This document shows positions 1 to 8,554 of a stretch of 32,547 nucleotides of DNA, piece after piece. The notes below the pieces were generated by a model that had not been told where the DNA came from, did no database searches, and worked only from the letters and a program-made list of their open reading frames with translations. The translations under genes were made by a program, and so were the position numbers. The stretch is from Longimicrobium sp. (GTDB lineage: Bacteria; Gemmatimonadota; Gemmatimonadetes; Longimicrobiales; Longimicrobiaceae). Every line of letters starts with the position of its first letter. The first letter of the stretch is position 1. Where the stretch lies: NCBI GenBank assembly GCA_036387335.1, contig DASVTZ010000152.1, forward strand, positions 1-32,547, in the 5' to 3' direction.

Positions 1-3000
1 TGCTGTCCTGGCGCGAAGCCCAGCGCACCGCGTAGCGCGCGCCGATCTCGGTGCCCTGGCGCACGGCCCACAGCGCGTCCGTGGCGCCGATCAGCCGCCG
101 CTCCGAAAGGGCCGGCGAGCCCACGCCCCCGGCGAGGAGCGGGTTGACCGTGTTCCGCCACTCCAGCTTCGCGAGCACGTTCAGGTCGTTGTGCTGCGCC
201 GGGCGCATCGCCAGGCCGAGCACGGAGCGGTCGCGGCGGGCGAGCTGCATCCCGTTGCCCACGTTGCGGTTGTCCTGCCACCAGTCGTGCCGCGTGAGGA
301 GCGCAGCGGACGAGCCGATGGGAAGGTCGCCGGCCACGTCGATGCGGTAGCCCTGGGCCTCCGCGCCGCCGTGCAGTTCCGCGCGAGCCGAGAAGCGGAG
401 CGCGCTGTCGGTGGGGAGGTACTCGACCCCGGCGCCCGTCGACCAGCGGTCGCGCTCCGTCTGCGCGAAGGGAAGGGCTCGCGTCGGATCCAGGAGCGAC
501 GCGCGGTTGAGGCCGAAGTGGCGCTCGGCGAGCACGTTGAGCGCCCAGCCGCCGTTCAGGCTCAGCCGCTGGTTCCACCCCAGCACCGCGGAGTGCGAGG
601 CGCGCTCGGCGTCGGCGCGCTCCAGGCCGCCCCACATCTGGCCGCCCAGGATGGCGCCGGTCCGCACGTTCACGGAGGTGAGGCCGTAGCTGCCGGCCGA
701 GTCGCCGTGCGTGGTCACCCAGCGGTGCGTGCCCTCGATGCGCGTGCTGCCGAAGACGCGGTACGATGCGCCGAGGCCCATCTGGTCCGGCCGCGAGGGG
801 AGCGTCGCGTTCCCCAGCAGCGGGCGGCGGTCGGAGAGGACGTGCGCGCCCTCGAGCCACACGTCCGCGCGCGGCGTAAGCGACAGCGTCATCTTGCCCA
901 GCGCGGAGGCGGCGGTGCCGTTGCCGTCGTTGTCGCTCGTCATTCCCGCCTCGGTCACCAGCGGGCGGCCGGCCACCACGTTGCGGCTGCGCAGCATGGT
1001 GCTGGCGCGCTCCATCCCGAAGCCGTCGAAGCGCTGGCGGTCGTGCGTGATGCTGAAGGTGTTGGCCGGCGAAAGGCGGAGCTCGCCGATGGCGCGGATC
1101 TCCTGCACGCCGGCGCTGAGGCGCGGGTCGGTGCCCGGCGCGAAGCCGGCGCCCACCTTGAGCCACTCGGCCCCGATCCGCGCGCGGTCCTTGAACAGCG
1201 ACACGGAAGCTTCGGCGCGGCCCGCGAAGGCCGACGAGTCGGGACGCTGCGAACGGAGCATCTCCCCGCGCAGGGAGAGGGAGCCGCGGCGCATGCGCAC
1301 CCCGGTGCCCAGCAGGTCCTGCCCGCCGAAGCCGGAGGTCGGCTCGCCGCCGTCGCGCACGCCCATCACCGAGAAGGCCAGCGAGTCGCCGGTGGCGCCC
1401 ATGCGCAGGATGCGGCCGGCATCGACTTCCATCCGCACACCGCCCACGAAGCGGGCCTCGCCGCCCGAGCGGCTCTCCAGCATCGCCACCACGAACACCG
1501 GGTTGCCGGCGAGGTCGTTGGTGGGCACCGGGTGCTGCAGGAGCACCTCGCCCGTGGCGTAGTCGATCTGGTAGTCGGACCAGCGGACCAGCTCCTGGCG
1601 CGAGATGACGCGGGCCGCGTTCTCACGGGCGCGCACCTCAACGGCCACCCGGTCGGTGCCCGGGCGCACGGAGGTTCCGAAGCGGTACGGGCCGGAGGTG
1701 CCGTTGCCGCGCACCTGGCGCTGGGCGAGCACCTGGTCGGTCATGCTGCCGAAGGCGCGCCACGTCACCGCGCCGGTCGCCACGCGCCCGGTCACGCCGG
1801 TCAGCGAGCGGCCGTACGTGCCAAGCCGCGGATCGCCGCCGAAGTCGCCGGTCTCCACGTCTCCCATCGCCACCCAGTCGTACCCGCGCTCCACGCGCGC
1901 CGAAACCTTTTGCGTGGAGGAGGAGAGGACGCGGCGCTCGCTGCCGTCGCCGAAGGTGGGGTAGCGCGACTCGTCGTTGGGGTCGTAGCCGCGGGCGAAG
2001 AAGTCGTCCGCCTGGCTGCCGCGGCGCGAGTCGTAGGAGACGCTCACCGTGGTCTCGCGGCCGACCGCGCCGCGCACCGTCACCGCGCCGAACGCGTCGG
2101 GCGCCGCGCCCACGCCGATCTGCCCCACGCCGGTCGCGATCAGCGGGCGGGTGGAGGGAAGGACGCGCAGCGGGATGCGGGCGGCGGCCTTGCCGCTCGC
2201 CAGGCGAAGCTCGCCGGGGCCGACGATGTGGCCGGGGCGCACCGGCACGAAGAGCATCCCTGCGCTGTCGGCGCGCAGCTGCTGGCCGGGGGAGGCGGGC
2301 TCGCGGTCCACGCCCAGCGGCTCGGCGCCGGAGCCCTCGACCGTCACGGCGACGCCGCCGGCCAGCGGCACGCCCCACGTGTCCAGCACCCGCACCCGCA
2401 CCGTGTCGGCGCGCGGGGCGCCGGCGTGCAGCGCGGCGACGGTGCCGTCCACTTCGAAGCGGCCGGCCTCGCCGGAGACGTGCAGGGCGAGGCTGTCCGC
2501 GCGCTGCTGGCCCCACGAGTTCTTCATCTCCACGCGCAGGCGGTGCGGACCGGCGCCCACCTGCACGCCGATGAAGTCCGCCACGCCGTCGGGGCGCAGG
2601 GTGGCCTCGGCGATCGCGGAGTCGCCGTCGAAGAGGCGCACCGTGGCGCCCGGCTCGCCGCGCACGCCCACGAAGACGCGGTTGGTGGCGATCACCGCGC
2701 CGTCCGCCGGGGCGAAGAAGCGCACCGCGGGTCCCGTGGCGAAGCTGCCGGCGGCGTCCGCCTGGCGGGCTTCCTCGGTGCGCGCCGGAGCGACACGCGG
2801 GGCGGCGGCGGGGAGCGAGTCCTTCTTCACCGGCGCGTCGGCGGAGAGCGAGGCCGGCGCGGCGGGGCCGCCGCCGACGGTGCGCTCGGCCGGGGCGTTC
2901 GGGCCCGTGACAGTCACGCTCGCGGCGCCGCCGCGCGGCACCAGGCGGAAGTCCACGCGGGGCGTCGTCCACCCTTCCATCCGCACGCGCACCACGGCAT

Positions 3001-5017
3001 CGGAGGGGCGGGCAAAGCCGAAGCCGGCCGGCACGCCCACCGTGTCCACGCGCAGCGCGTGCGTGCCGATGCGGACGTCGCGGAAGGAGAAGCGGCCCTC
3101 GCGGTCGGTGGTCACCACCTCGCCGTCGGCGCTCCACACGTCCACGCCCGCCACGCCGCGCTCGCCCGCTTCCTGGCGGCCGTTGTCGTTGGCGTCCATC
3201 CACACCTTGCCCACAAGGGTGCGCACCTGCACCGCGAAGCCGCCGCGCATGCGCACCCAGGCGCTGGCCGTGTCGCTGCGCAGCGTGCCGCCCTCGGCCG
3301 TGGCCGTGGCGCGGTTCTGCAGCGCCCGCGCGTCGCCCGGCGAAACCACCGTCGCCGCGTACGAGACGGTGCGCGTGGACAGCGCCGGCAGCTCGCCGAT
3401 CCAGAAGCGCACGGTGTTCCCCTCCACGCGCGCGCTGTCGGCGCCGGTGAGGCGGCCTTCCACGTAGCGCAGCCCCGCGGGAAGGATGTCGACCACCTGG
3501 ACGTTGCGCAGCGACACGCTCGCCTTGTTCTGCACGGCGACCGTGTAGGGGATCGCCTCGCCCATGGCGGCTTCCAGCACGCCCGCCGTCTTGGTGACGA
3601 CCAGCTCGTCGCCGTTGAAGCCGAGCGCCTTGAGCCCGCCCGCCTCGGCCGTTACAGGTGACGCGTTGGCCGCGCGCAGGTTGGCGCGGTTGACGATGGC
3701 CGCGTCCTGGGGACGCGCCACGACGCGCACCGTCAGCACCGCGCTGCCCGTCTCGCCGGGCCGCAGCGAGCCGAGGCTCCAGCGGACCACGCGGCCGGTC
3801 ACTTCGGCGCCGCGGTCGGCGCGGACGAACTCGAGCCCGGCCGGCAGGGTGTCTTCGAGCACCACCCCGCGGGCGGTGACGGCGGAGCTGTTCGTCCAGG
3901 TCAGCCGGAACTCGGCCGTCTGGCCCACGCGAACCGTGTCCGACCCCACGAGTTCCTTGGCCAGCGCGAGCTGCGCGCGGACGAGCTGCGTCTCCACCAC
4001 GGGCGAGCTGGCGCCCATCGGCGGAGTGTCGGGGAGGCGCTCCACGTTCATCGTGGCGGAGTTGCGGACGGGCTCGGAGCCCGCGTCCGCGCCGACCACC
4101 GCGCGGAAGGAGATGCCGCCCGCCGCGCCGGCCGCGATGGCGCCGATCCGGACGCGCACGAGCTGGCGGCCGCCGGCGATGCGCTCCACCGAGCCCGCGT
4201 CGCCGTCGGCCGCGTCGGTCAGGGCCGCGCCGTTCAGCGTCAGGGAGCCGGGGACCGCGGTAAGCACGGAGGCGAGAGTGTCGGTGACCTCGGCCGCGCC
4301 GGAAGCGGCATCGCCGGCGTTGGCGTAGGTAAGGGTGTAGCGGAGGGTGTCGCCCGGCGTCGCGTCGGAGCGGTCCACCGACTTGCCGAGCGAGAGGGCG
4401 GCGAGCGGGCGGCGCACCGTTACGGTGTCGCGCACGGAGTCGCTGACGGTGGGGTCGGCCGTGCTGGTCGCCTTCACGTCGATCGCCGTGGAGCCCATGT
4501 CGGGCGCGTTGTTCGGTACTTCAACCACGAGCAGGAGCGCCGCGGACTCGCGCGCCCCCAGGGGGACGGGACCCGAGACGGGGAGATCCCCCGCCCCGAG
4601 CACCCCATTTCCATCGGTGTCCAGGTACAGGCGGATGGTCCACCCCGACGGCCCGCTGGCCGCCAGGGTGTACCGGTCCGGCCCATTGCCCACGTTCTCC
4701 AGCCGGTGCGCGAAGACACGCCGCTCGCCCGGGACGAGCGCCGCCGACTGGGGCGCGGTGATCCGCACCCCCGCCGTGATCTTCACCACCACCGTCGCCG
4801 TCGCCTCCGCCGTGCCCACGAACCCTTCCTGGGTGCCGAAGGTGGCGGAAACGCGGTTGACCACGAGGACCGTGTCCCCGGCCTGGGCCGTGGCGGCGCT
4901 CGGCGCCCCCACGGTTGCCAGGCCGGCCACCCATGCGGCGGCCAGGGCCCGGCGGACCCAACGGGTCCGGCTCGGGTCGCGGGCGACCATGCGGGTGAGA
5001 GTGCCGGTGAAGGACAT
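1..5017 (-). CDS. Giant DUF11 / SdrD_B-like protein with C-terminal beta-barrel-like region (3' end outside window)
   Basis: At least 1672 residues are visible and the C-terminus lies beyond the left edge. The ATG at 5017 has AGGA 8 nt upstream and is followed by an arginine-rich N-terminus, a hydrophobic stretch and an AxA-type cleavage site (ATAQA) near residue 45, so it is exported. Three DUF11-like repeats follow, starting near residues 200, 340 and 470; each opens with a K-x-V/G-like strand, a 'Y.L.Y.N' core and a 'DTLP.GL.FV' strand. Near residue 602 is a prealbumin-like SdrD_B domain (GKVWMDANDNGRQ, then TTDREGRFSF). After Ig-like segments, from about residue 960 the sequence becomes alternating aromatic/charged beta strands (DYQIDYATGEVLLQ) like large outer-membrane barrels. 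It is the last visible gene of a set with 5055-6308 and 6354-6860 (37-nt gap). The barrel assignment is inference from strand pattern. Function is unknown; a surface-display or envelope role is likely. Confidence 0.85.
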   Translation of the reverse strand, partial: MSFTGTLTRMVARDPSRTRWVRRALAAAWVAGLATVGAPSAATAQAGDTVLVVNRVSATFGTQEGFVGTAEATATVVVKITAGVRITAPQSAALVPGERRVFAHRLENVGNGPDRYTLAASGPSGWTIRLYLDTDGNGVLGAGDLPVSGPVPLGARESAALLLVVEVPNNAPDMGSTAIDVKATSTADPTVSDSVRDTVTVRRPLAALSLGKSVDRSDATPGDTLRYTLTYANAGDAASGAAEVTDTLASVLTAVPGSLTLNGAALTDAADGDAGSVERIAGGRQLVRVRIGAIAAGAAGGISFRAVVGADAGSEPVRNSATMNVERLPDTPPMGASSPVVETQLVRAQLALAKELVGSDTVRVGQTAEFRLTWTNSSAVTARGVVLEDTLPAGLEFVRADRGAEVTGRVVRWSLGSLRPGETGSAVLTVRVVARPQDAAIVNRANLRAANASPVTAEAGGLKALGFNGDELVVTKTAGVLEAAMGEAIPYTVAVQNKASVSLRNVQVVDILPAGLRYVEGRLTGADSARVEGNTVRFWIGELPALSTRTVSYAATVVSPGDARALQNRATATAEGGTLRSDTASAWVRMRGGFAVQVRTLVGKVWMDANDNGRQEAGERGVAGVDVWSADGEVVTTDREGRFSFRDVRIGTHALRVDTVGVPAGFGFARPSDAVVRVRMEGWTTPRVDFRLVPRGGAASVTVTGPNAPAERTVGGGPAAPASLSADAPVKKDSLPAAAPRVAPARTEEARQADAAGSFATGPAVRFFAPADGAVIATNRVFVGVRGEPGATVRLFDGDSAIAEATLRPDGVADFIGVQVGAGPHRLRVEMKNSWGQQRADSLALHVSGEAGRFEVDGTVAALHAGAPRADTVRVRVLDTWGVPLAGGVAVTVEGSGAEPLGVDREPASPGQQLRADSAGMLFVPVRPGHIVGPGELRLASGKAAARIPLRVLPSTRPLIATGVGQIGVGAAPDAFGAVTVRGAVGRETTVSVSYDSRRGSQADDFFARGYDPNDESRYPTFGDGSERRVLSSSTQKVSARVERGYDWVAMGDVETGDFGGDPRLGTYGRSLTGVTGRVATGAVTWRAFGSMTDQVLAQRQVRGNGTSGPYRFGTSVRPGTDRVAVEVRARENAARVISRQELVRWSDYQIDYATGEVLLQHPVPTNDLAGNPVFVVAMLESRSGGEARFVGGVRMEVDAGRILRMGATGDSLAFSVMGVRDGGEPTSGFGGQDLLGTGVRMRRGSLSLRGEMLRSQRPDSSAFAGRAEASVSLFKDRARIGAEWLKVGAGFAPGTDPRLSAGVQEIRAIGELRLSPANTFSITHDRQRFDGFGMERASTMLRSRNVVAGRPLVTEAGMTSDNDGNGTAASALGKMTLSLTPRADVWLEGAHVLSDRRPLLGNATLPSRPDQMGLGASYRVFGSTRIEGTHRWVTTHGDSAGSYGLTSVNVRTGAILGGQMWGGLERADAERASHSAVLGWNQRLSLNGGWALNVLAERHFGLNRASLLDPTRALPFAQTERDRWSTGAGVEYLPTDSALRFSARAELHGGAEAQGYRIDVAGDLPIGSSAALLTRHDWWQDNRNVGNGMQLARRDRSVLGLAMRPAQHNDLNVLAKLEWRNTVNPLLAGGVGSPALSERRLIGATDALWAVRQGTEIGARYAVRWASRQDS

Positions 5018-5054
5018 TCGGATCGGTTCCTGTTTACGTGATCGTCGGTTTCGA

Positions 5055-6308
5055 CTACTTGATCCGCACGCGAATCCAGAAGAACCGCGTCGCGCCCGGC
5101 GCCAGCGTACCGGTGAGCGCCGCGCTCACGGTGCCGCTGCTCTCGCTGATCGTCCACCCCGCCGCATCGGCCGACGTGGAGACGTACGTCACCTGGCTGG
5201 GCAGCGCGTCGGTGATGCCGAAGCCCGTGCCCGTGAGGGTCGCCGCGGCGCCGCCGGTGTTCGTGACGGTCACCTTGTACTGGATGTACTGCCCCGGAAG
5301 TACGCGGTCGGTGGACGCGGGCCCGCCGATCACCGTGGTCTGGTCATCCATGTACGCTTCCTTGGTCATGCTGATCGCGGCGCGGACCACGCGGACAATC
5401 CGGTTGCCCGGATCGCTCTTGGTGTTGTCGTTGCCCGAGGTCGCCGTCAGCACCAGGCTCTCCGTGGCGCCGGCGACGGCGCTGTTGGAGACGGTGTAGA
5501 CCACGTCCACCGTGGTGGAACCGCCCGCCGCGAGCGAAACGGAACCGCCGGTCCCGGCCACGCCGTTCACCGAGACGATGCTCACGATGCTGCCGGCCGA
5601 GGCCGAGAGCGAGAACGTGTCCGAGCGGTTGCCGGTGTTCTGGACCGTGAACGTCTCCGTGTACGTCGTCGGCCCCGTGCCGCTGGGAAGCCGGTCCACC
5701 GTGCCGCCGTCCGGCGTTACGACGACCGACGCGGCGACTCCCGGAATCACGTTGGTGGTGGAGCTGTCGGTGGCGCCCGTCGCGGCCGGCGTGCGGCGCG
5801 AAGTCGCGGTCAGCGACACGGGGATCGTCTGGCCACCCTGGCCCGGCGCCACCGTGTAGACCACCGTCACCACGATGCTGCTCCCCGCCGAGATCGGCGT
5901 GCTGGCCAGCGCCACGTTCAGCGCCGCGAGAGTCGGGTAGGTGGTGCTGCCGATCTTGTAGCCGGTGATCGTCACGCCGGTGGCCGCCGTGGTGGAGGCC
6001 GTCACGCTGTCGATACCGTTACCAGTGTTGACGATGGTGAACCCGATCTCGTTGCCCGTGCTGGGCGACGAGGGAGTCACCGACGCCGGCGACTGCACGT
6101 CCGGCCCGGCCTTGAAGCCGACCAGGACGCTGACGCTGGCCGTGGCCGGCGAGTACGTGTTGCCGTTCGCGTCGGTCCAGGTCGCGCTCGCCGTGTTGGT
6201 GATCGTCGTCCCTTCCGGGGTCGGCGTCACCTGGGCGTGAGCGGGCCTGGCCGCGAACGGGGCGAGCAGCAGCCCCGCAAGGGCTACCCGCCGCAGAGTC
6301 TTGTTCAT
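5055..6308 (-). CDS. Secreted DUF11 repeat protein, 417 aa
   Basis: The protein begins with a classical signal peptide: MNKTLRR, a leucine/alanine core, and cleavage after AHA near residue 25. The mature part opens with a 'TNTASATWTDANGN' segment typical of DUF11-type surface proteins. It is then a chain of immunoglobulin-like beta domains rich in Thr, Ser, Val and Gly with almost no cysteine. The last ~105 residues are a full DUF11 domain (ISMTKEAYMDD, Y.VTVTNTG, ALPSQVTYVS), ending in a terminal beta strand and the tail WIRVRIK. AGGAG touches the ATG, which is unusually close, and an AAGG lies 9 nt upstream. The gene is 45 nt downstream of 6354-6860 and 37 nt upstream of the giant DUF11 gene, so the three are probably co-transcribed. 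The partner or ligand is not evident; a periplasmic or surface structural protein is the best inference. Confidence 0.88.
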   Translation of the reverse strand: MNKTLRRVALAGLLLAPFAARPAHAQVTPTPEGTTITNTASATWTDANGNTYSPATASVSVLVGFKAGPDVQSPASVTPSSPSTGNEIGFTIVNTGNGIDSVTASTTAATGVTITGYKIGSTTYPTLAALNVALASTPISAGSSIVVTVVYTVAPGQGGQTIPVSLTATSRRTPAATGATDSSTTNVIPGVAASVVVTPDGGTVDRLPSGTGPTTYTETFTVQNTGNRSDTFSLSASAGSIVSIVSVNGVAGTGGSVSLAAGGSTTVDVVYTVSNSAVAGATESLVLTATSGNDNTKSDPGNRIVRVVRAAISMTKEAYMDDQTTVIGGPASTDRVLPGQYIQYKVTVTNTGGAAATLTGTGFGITDALPSQVTYVSTSADAAGWTISESSGTVSAALTGTLAPGATRFFWIRVRIK

Positions 6309-6353
6309 CTCCTGTGACCTTGGACTGGGGAGTGGGGATGGGATGGGATGGGA

Positions 6354-6860
6354 TTACCGCCGCTCGGGAGCGGAGCCCCCGAAGCGGGTATCGAACTCCG
6401 CGACGACCGTGGCCCCGGGAGCCACGAAACCGCCGACGGTCCAGCGCACGTGCGTGTACTTCTCCGGCGCGGCGGCGCGCTGCACCTGCCGGCCGTCCAC
6501 GACTACCGTCTCCATCGGCTGGACGGAGAAGGTCTTCCCCCCGTCGATGGAGTACTCCGCCCGCGCGTCCGTGCGGGCCGTCCGCGCCGAGCCGGCCACG
6601 AAGGCCATCCCCGGCGCGATGGGGTTCGCGAGCACCGGACGAACCGGCGTACGCTGCGGGTTGGTGAAGGCGATGCGGTAACGCACCACGTCGCCCGGCC
6701 GCACGCGGTCGTCGCCGCGCGGCGTGCCGCGGGCGGCCAGCTCGATCGCCGTGCGGTTCTGCGCCGTCACGCGGAGCGGGCCGGGCGCGGCGGGCTGCTG
6801 CGCCGCTGCGGGGGCTGCGGCAAGGGCAAGCAGTACCAGGAGGCGTGCGATCGACTTCAT
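6354..6860 (-). CDS. Small secreted single-domain DUF11-like protein, 168 aa
   Basis: The signal peptide (MKSIARLLVLLALAAAPAAAQ) is cut after about residue 20. The mature chain holds one DUF11-like fold: 'RPGDVVRYRIAFTNPQ', then 'LANPIAPGMAFVAGSA', then 'YSIDGGKTFS' and a closing 'VAPGATVVAEFDTRF'. The start ATG has GAGG at good spacing. It is the first gene of the three-gene minus-strand set running to position 1, and the only short, single-domain member. It could be a minor subunit or cap of whatever the two larger DUF11 proteins build, but that is inference. No catalytic motif is seen. Confidence 0.85.
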   Translation of the reverse strand: MKSIARLLVLLALAAAPAAAQQPAAPGPLRVTAQNRTAIELAARGTPRGDDRVRPGDVVRYRIAFTNPQRTPVRPVLANPIAPGMAFVAGSARTARTDARAEYSIDGGKTFSVQPMETVVVDGRQVQRAAAPEKYTHVRWTVGGFVAPGATVVAEFDTRFGGSAPERR

Positions 6861-7073
6861 GGGAACCTCGCTTCAGGGATGAAATCGGTCCGGAGAGACC
6901 GGTGAGTGTGCTCTTTTGGTGTTTTCGCGGGGCCCCATGAAGCGTGTCGTTCATGGTCCGGCCCGGCGTGCGAAATGGGAGCTTCGCACGTGTACTGCTA
7001 ATACAAGCAGCGGGCCGTGGCGCCCGCCGCCGTAAGTCATTGCTGGTCAGTCACTTAGGGGAGAACGACGGAG

Positions 7074-7088
7074 GTTCCGGCTAGGAAC
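7074..7088. promoter_or_regulatory. GTTCC-N5-GGAAC palindrome, possible operator
   Basis: A perfect 5-bp dyad (GTTCC, 5-nt spacer, GGAAC) lies about 215 bp upstream of the ATG at 6860 and directly beside the large hairpin at 7089-7131, which itself contains GGGAAC and GTTCCC. The same motif with a 6-nt spacer occurs twice at 11084-11123, upstream of the second DUF11 operon. Shared placement suggests a protein-binding site, but a repeat-derived origin is equally possible. Confidence 0.35.
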
Positions 7089-7131
7089 GTGTGCCCAAAC
7101 GGGAACGGGGGACGTTCCCATTTGGGCACAC
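7089..7131 (-). terminator. 19-bp inverted repeat after the barrel-protein gene
   Basis: Arms 7089-7107 and 7113-7131 pair over 19 bp with one mismatch, which becomes a G-U pair in the minus-strand transcript; the loop is 5 nt. It starts 13 nt past the stop codon at 7145, where an intrinsic terminator would sit, but no U-tract follows. It could be a U-less terminator, an mRNA 3'-end stabiliser or a DNA-level binding site. Confidence 0.5.
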
Positions 7132-7144
7132 CCGATTGGAGGGG

Positions 7145-8554
7145 CTACCCGCGGACGGCGCCTACCTTGACTTCGAGCTGGTACGGCTGGAGCTCGCAGC
7201 CGGAGCCGGTGGGGAGGTAGATGACCTCCGTCCGCCGCACGTTGGGCTCGGCGAAGACGCCCACCCCGCGGAACTCGCCGACCCTGACGACGTCGCCGGC
7301 GCGCAGCAGGCGCGGCAGGCCGAACTTGACGAAACGCCGCCCGCCGAACGTCACCGGCTCGTCCGTGACGAACCAGGGCGCGGAGGCCGCGGACTCGCTC
7401 TGCGGAAGCGCCGCGGTGAACGGCTGCCCCGCGACGGTGGTGTCGCCCGAGACCGGGTCGCGCTGCGCGGCCACGTCCGCCAGCGTGCCGTTACTGATCA
7501 CGCACACCTGGATCTGCTCCAGCTGCGGCGTCACGGGCTCGGGAGCGGGCGGCACGGGCGCGGGCGGCTGCGGCGCGGGGAGCGGAGCCGGTGGGGGGAT
7601 GCGCCTGGCGGCCGGCGTGGCGCGACGGCCGAGGCCGACCTTGAGGCCGATGACGGCGCGCGGGGTGAACGTCAGGCGGTCCTTTCCCGCGGCGCCGTCG
7701 GCCACGTGGGCGGGCGAGTCGTACGCGTGCACCGCGATCTCGCCGAACGCTTCGACGTCATCGGTAACGCGGGCCAGACTGATCCCCGCCCCCGCCACCG
7801 CCATCCCCGTCGTCGAGTAATCCGGGTCGGTCGAGACGCAGACACCCGCCGGCGTCCACGACTCGTGGGGGATGCACGCGCCTTCATCGCCGGGCGCCAT
7901 GAAGTCGCCGATGTCGGCCGTGTAGCCGCCGGCACCCACGTAGAGGTAGACCGTCTGCAGGAGCGTGTTGGGCGTGGAGAGGATGAACGGACGCAGCACC
8001 AGGTCCACGTCGTACAGGTAGCTGTTGACGACGCGCGTGCTCTGGTCGAGGGCGCCCTGGTTGGGGAGGTTCTCCGGCAGATACGTCCCCTGGACCCTCA
8101 CCCCGAAGCGCGGGTCCAGCCAGAGTTGGGCGAATGCGCCAAAGGTCGGCGCGTACCCCGGGTCCCAGCCCTCCTCGCCTTCCACGCCCGGAGTGGTGAA
8201 CCAGTTGGTGGTGTACGACCCGCCGGTGTGGATCCCCACGTCCACCAGCGCCGTGTGCCCCGCCCCGCCCTCCTCCTCCGGCGCCCTGTACCCGGCGCCG
8301 CTCTCCTCCCGCGCCACCGTGTCTCCCGCCTCGCTCGACTCCTGCGCCGCCGCCTTCCCCGCCCCGCTCTCCTCCTGCGCCGCCGCGTTCCCCACCGCGC
8401 CCGCCGCGAGCGCGAAGGCGAGCGCCACCCGCAGCCACCTGGCGCGCGGACGCACGGAGACGCAGAGCGCGCGCGGGGAGCTCTCGCTCGCGCCGCTGCA
8501 CGTCTGCGTCACGTCCGTGGCCCTGGGCACGCGCACGGGTGGGGAGGGGTTCAT
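7145..8554 (-). CDS. Outer-membrane beta-barrel-like protein with Pro-rich linker and C-terminal domain, 469 aa
   Basis: The ATG at 8554 overlaps the stop of the upstream DUF11 gene (ATGA), suggesting coupled translation. However, 33 residues precede the hydrophobic signal peptide (ALAFALAAGAVGNAAAQ), so a GTG at 8455 (436 aa) is a plausible alternative start. After cleavage come four 11-residue Glu-rich repeats (residues 57-100). Residues about 103-300 look like a small OmpA/porin-type barrel: alternating strands, many Tyr/Phe/Gly, segments such as DVGIHTGGSYTTNWF and FAQLWLDPRFGVRVQGTYL. A proline/alanine linker (about 312-335) leads to a compact C-terminal domain with WFVTDEPVTFGGRRFVKFG and two cysteines. 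No enzyme motif is visible. The barrel may anchor or export its DUF11 partner; that is inference from gene pairing. Confidence 0.8.
   Translation of the reverse strand: MNPSPPVRVPRATDVTQTCSGASESSPRALCVSVRPRARWLRVALAFALAAGAVGNAAAQEESGAGKAAAQESSEAGDTVAREESGAGYRAPEEEGGAGHTALVDVGIHTGGSYTTNWFTTPGVEGEEGWDPGYAPTFGAFAQLWLDPRFGVRVQGTYLPENLPNQGALDQSTRVVNSYLYDVDLVLRPFILSTPNTLLQTVYLYVGAGGYTADIGDFMAPGDEGACIPHESWTPAGVCVSTDPDYSTTGMAVAGAGISLARVTDDVEAFGEIAVHAYDSPAHVADGAAGKDRLTFTPRAVIGLKVGLGRRATPAARRIPPPAPLPAPQPPAPVPPAPEPVTPQLEQIQVCVISNGTLADVAAQRDPVSGDTTVAGQPFTAALPQSESAASAPWFVTDEPVTFGGRRFVKFGLPRLLRAGDVVRVGEFRGVGVFAEPNVRRTEVIYLPTGSGCELQPYQLEVKVGAVRG
8255..8386 (-). repeat. Four tandem 11-residue repeats in the barrel protein
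   Basis: Directly after the signal peptide the protein reads AAAQEESGAGK, AAAQESSEAGD, TVAREESGAGY, RAPEEEGGAGH, giving four degenerate 11-mers (132 nt). They share an E-E-S/G-G-A-G core. A flexible, acidic spacer between the cleavage site and the barrel is the likely role. Confidence 0.7.

Larger units (their letters stand above)
6861..7144. other. Intergenic region upstream of the first DUF11 operon
   Basis: This 284-nt gap separates the stop at 7145 from the start at 6860 (both minus strand) and presumably contains the promoter of the operon 6860>1. No convincing -35/-10 pair was found. It holds the palindrome at 7074-7088, the long hairpin at 7089-7131, and a shorter dyad TAAGT (7033-7037) / ACTTA (7053-7057). 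No protein-coding frame here has a credible start and composition. Confidence 0.5.

Noticed and set aside
1638-3203. Minus-strand frame of 521 codons within the DUF11 gene
   Set aside because: Arg/Gly-rich low-complexity translation in the wrong frame; the DUF11/SdrD_B frame is clearly the coding one.
191-3661. Very long open frame on the plus strand opposite the giant DUF11 gene
   Set aside because: It is His/Arg/Ala-rich, with no domain, signal or ribosome site, and is the GC-driven shadow of the minus-strand gene, whose domains are recognisable.
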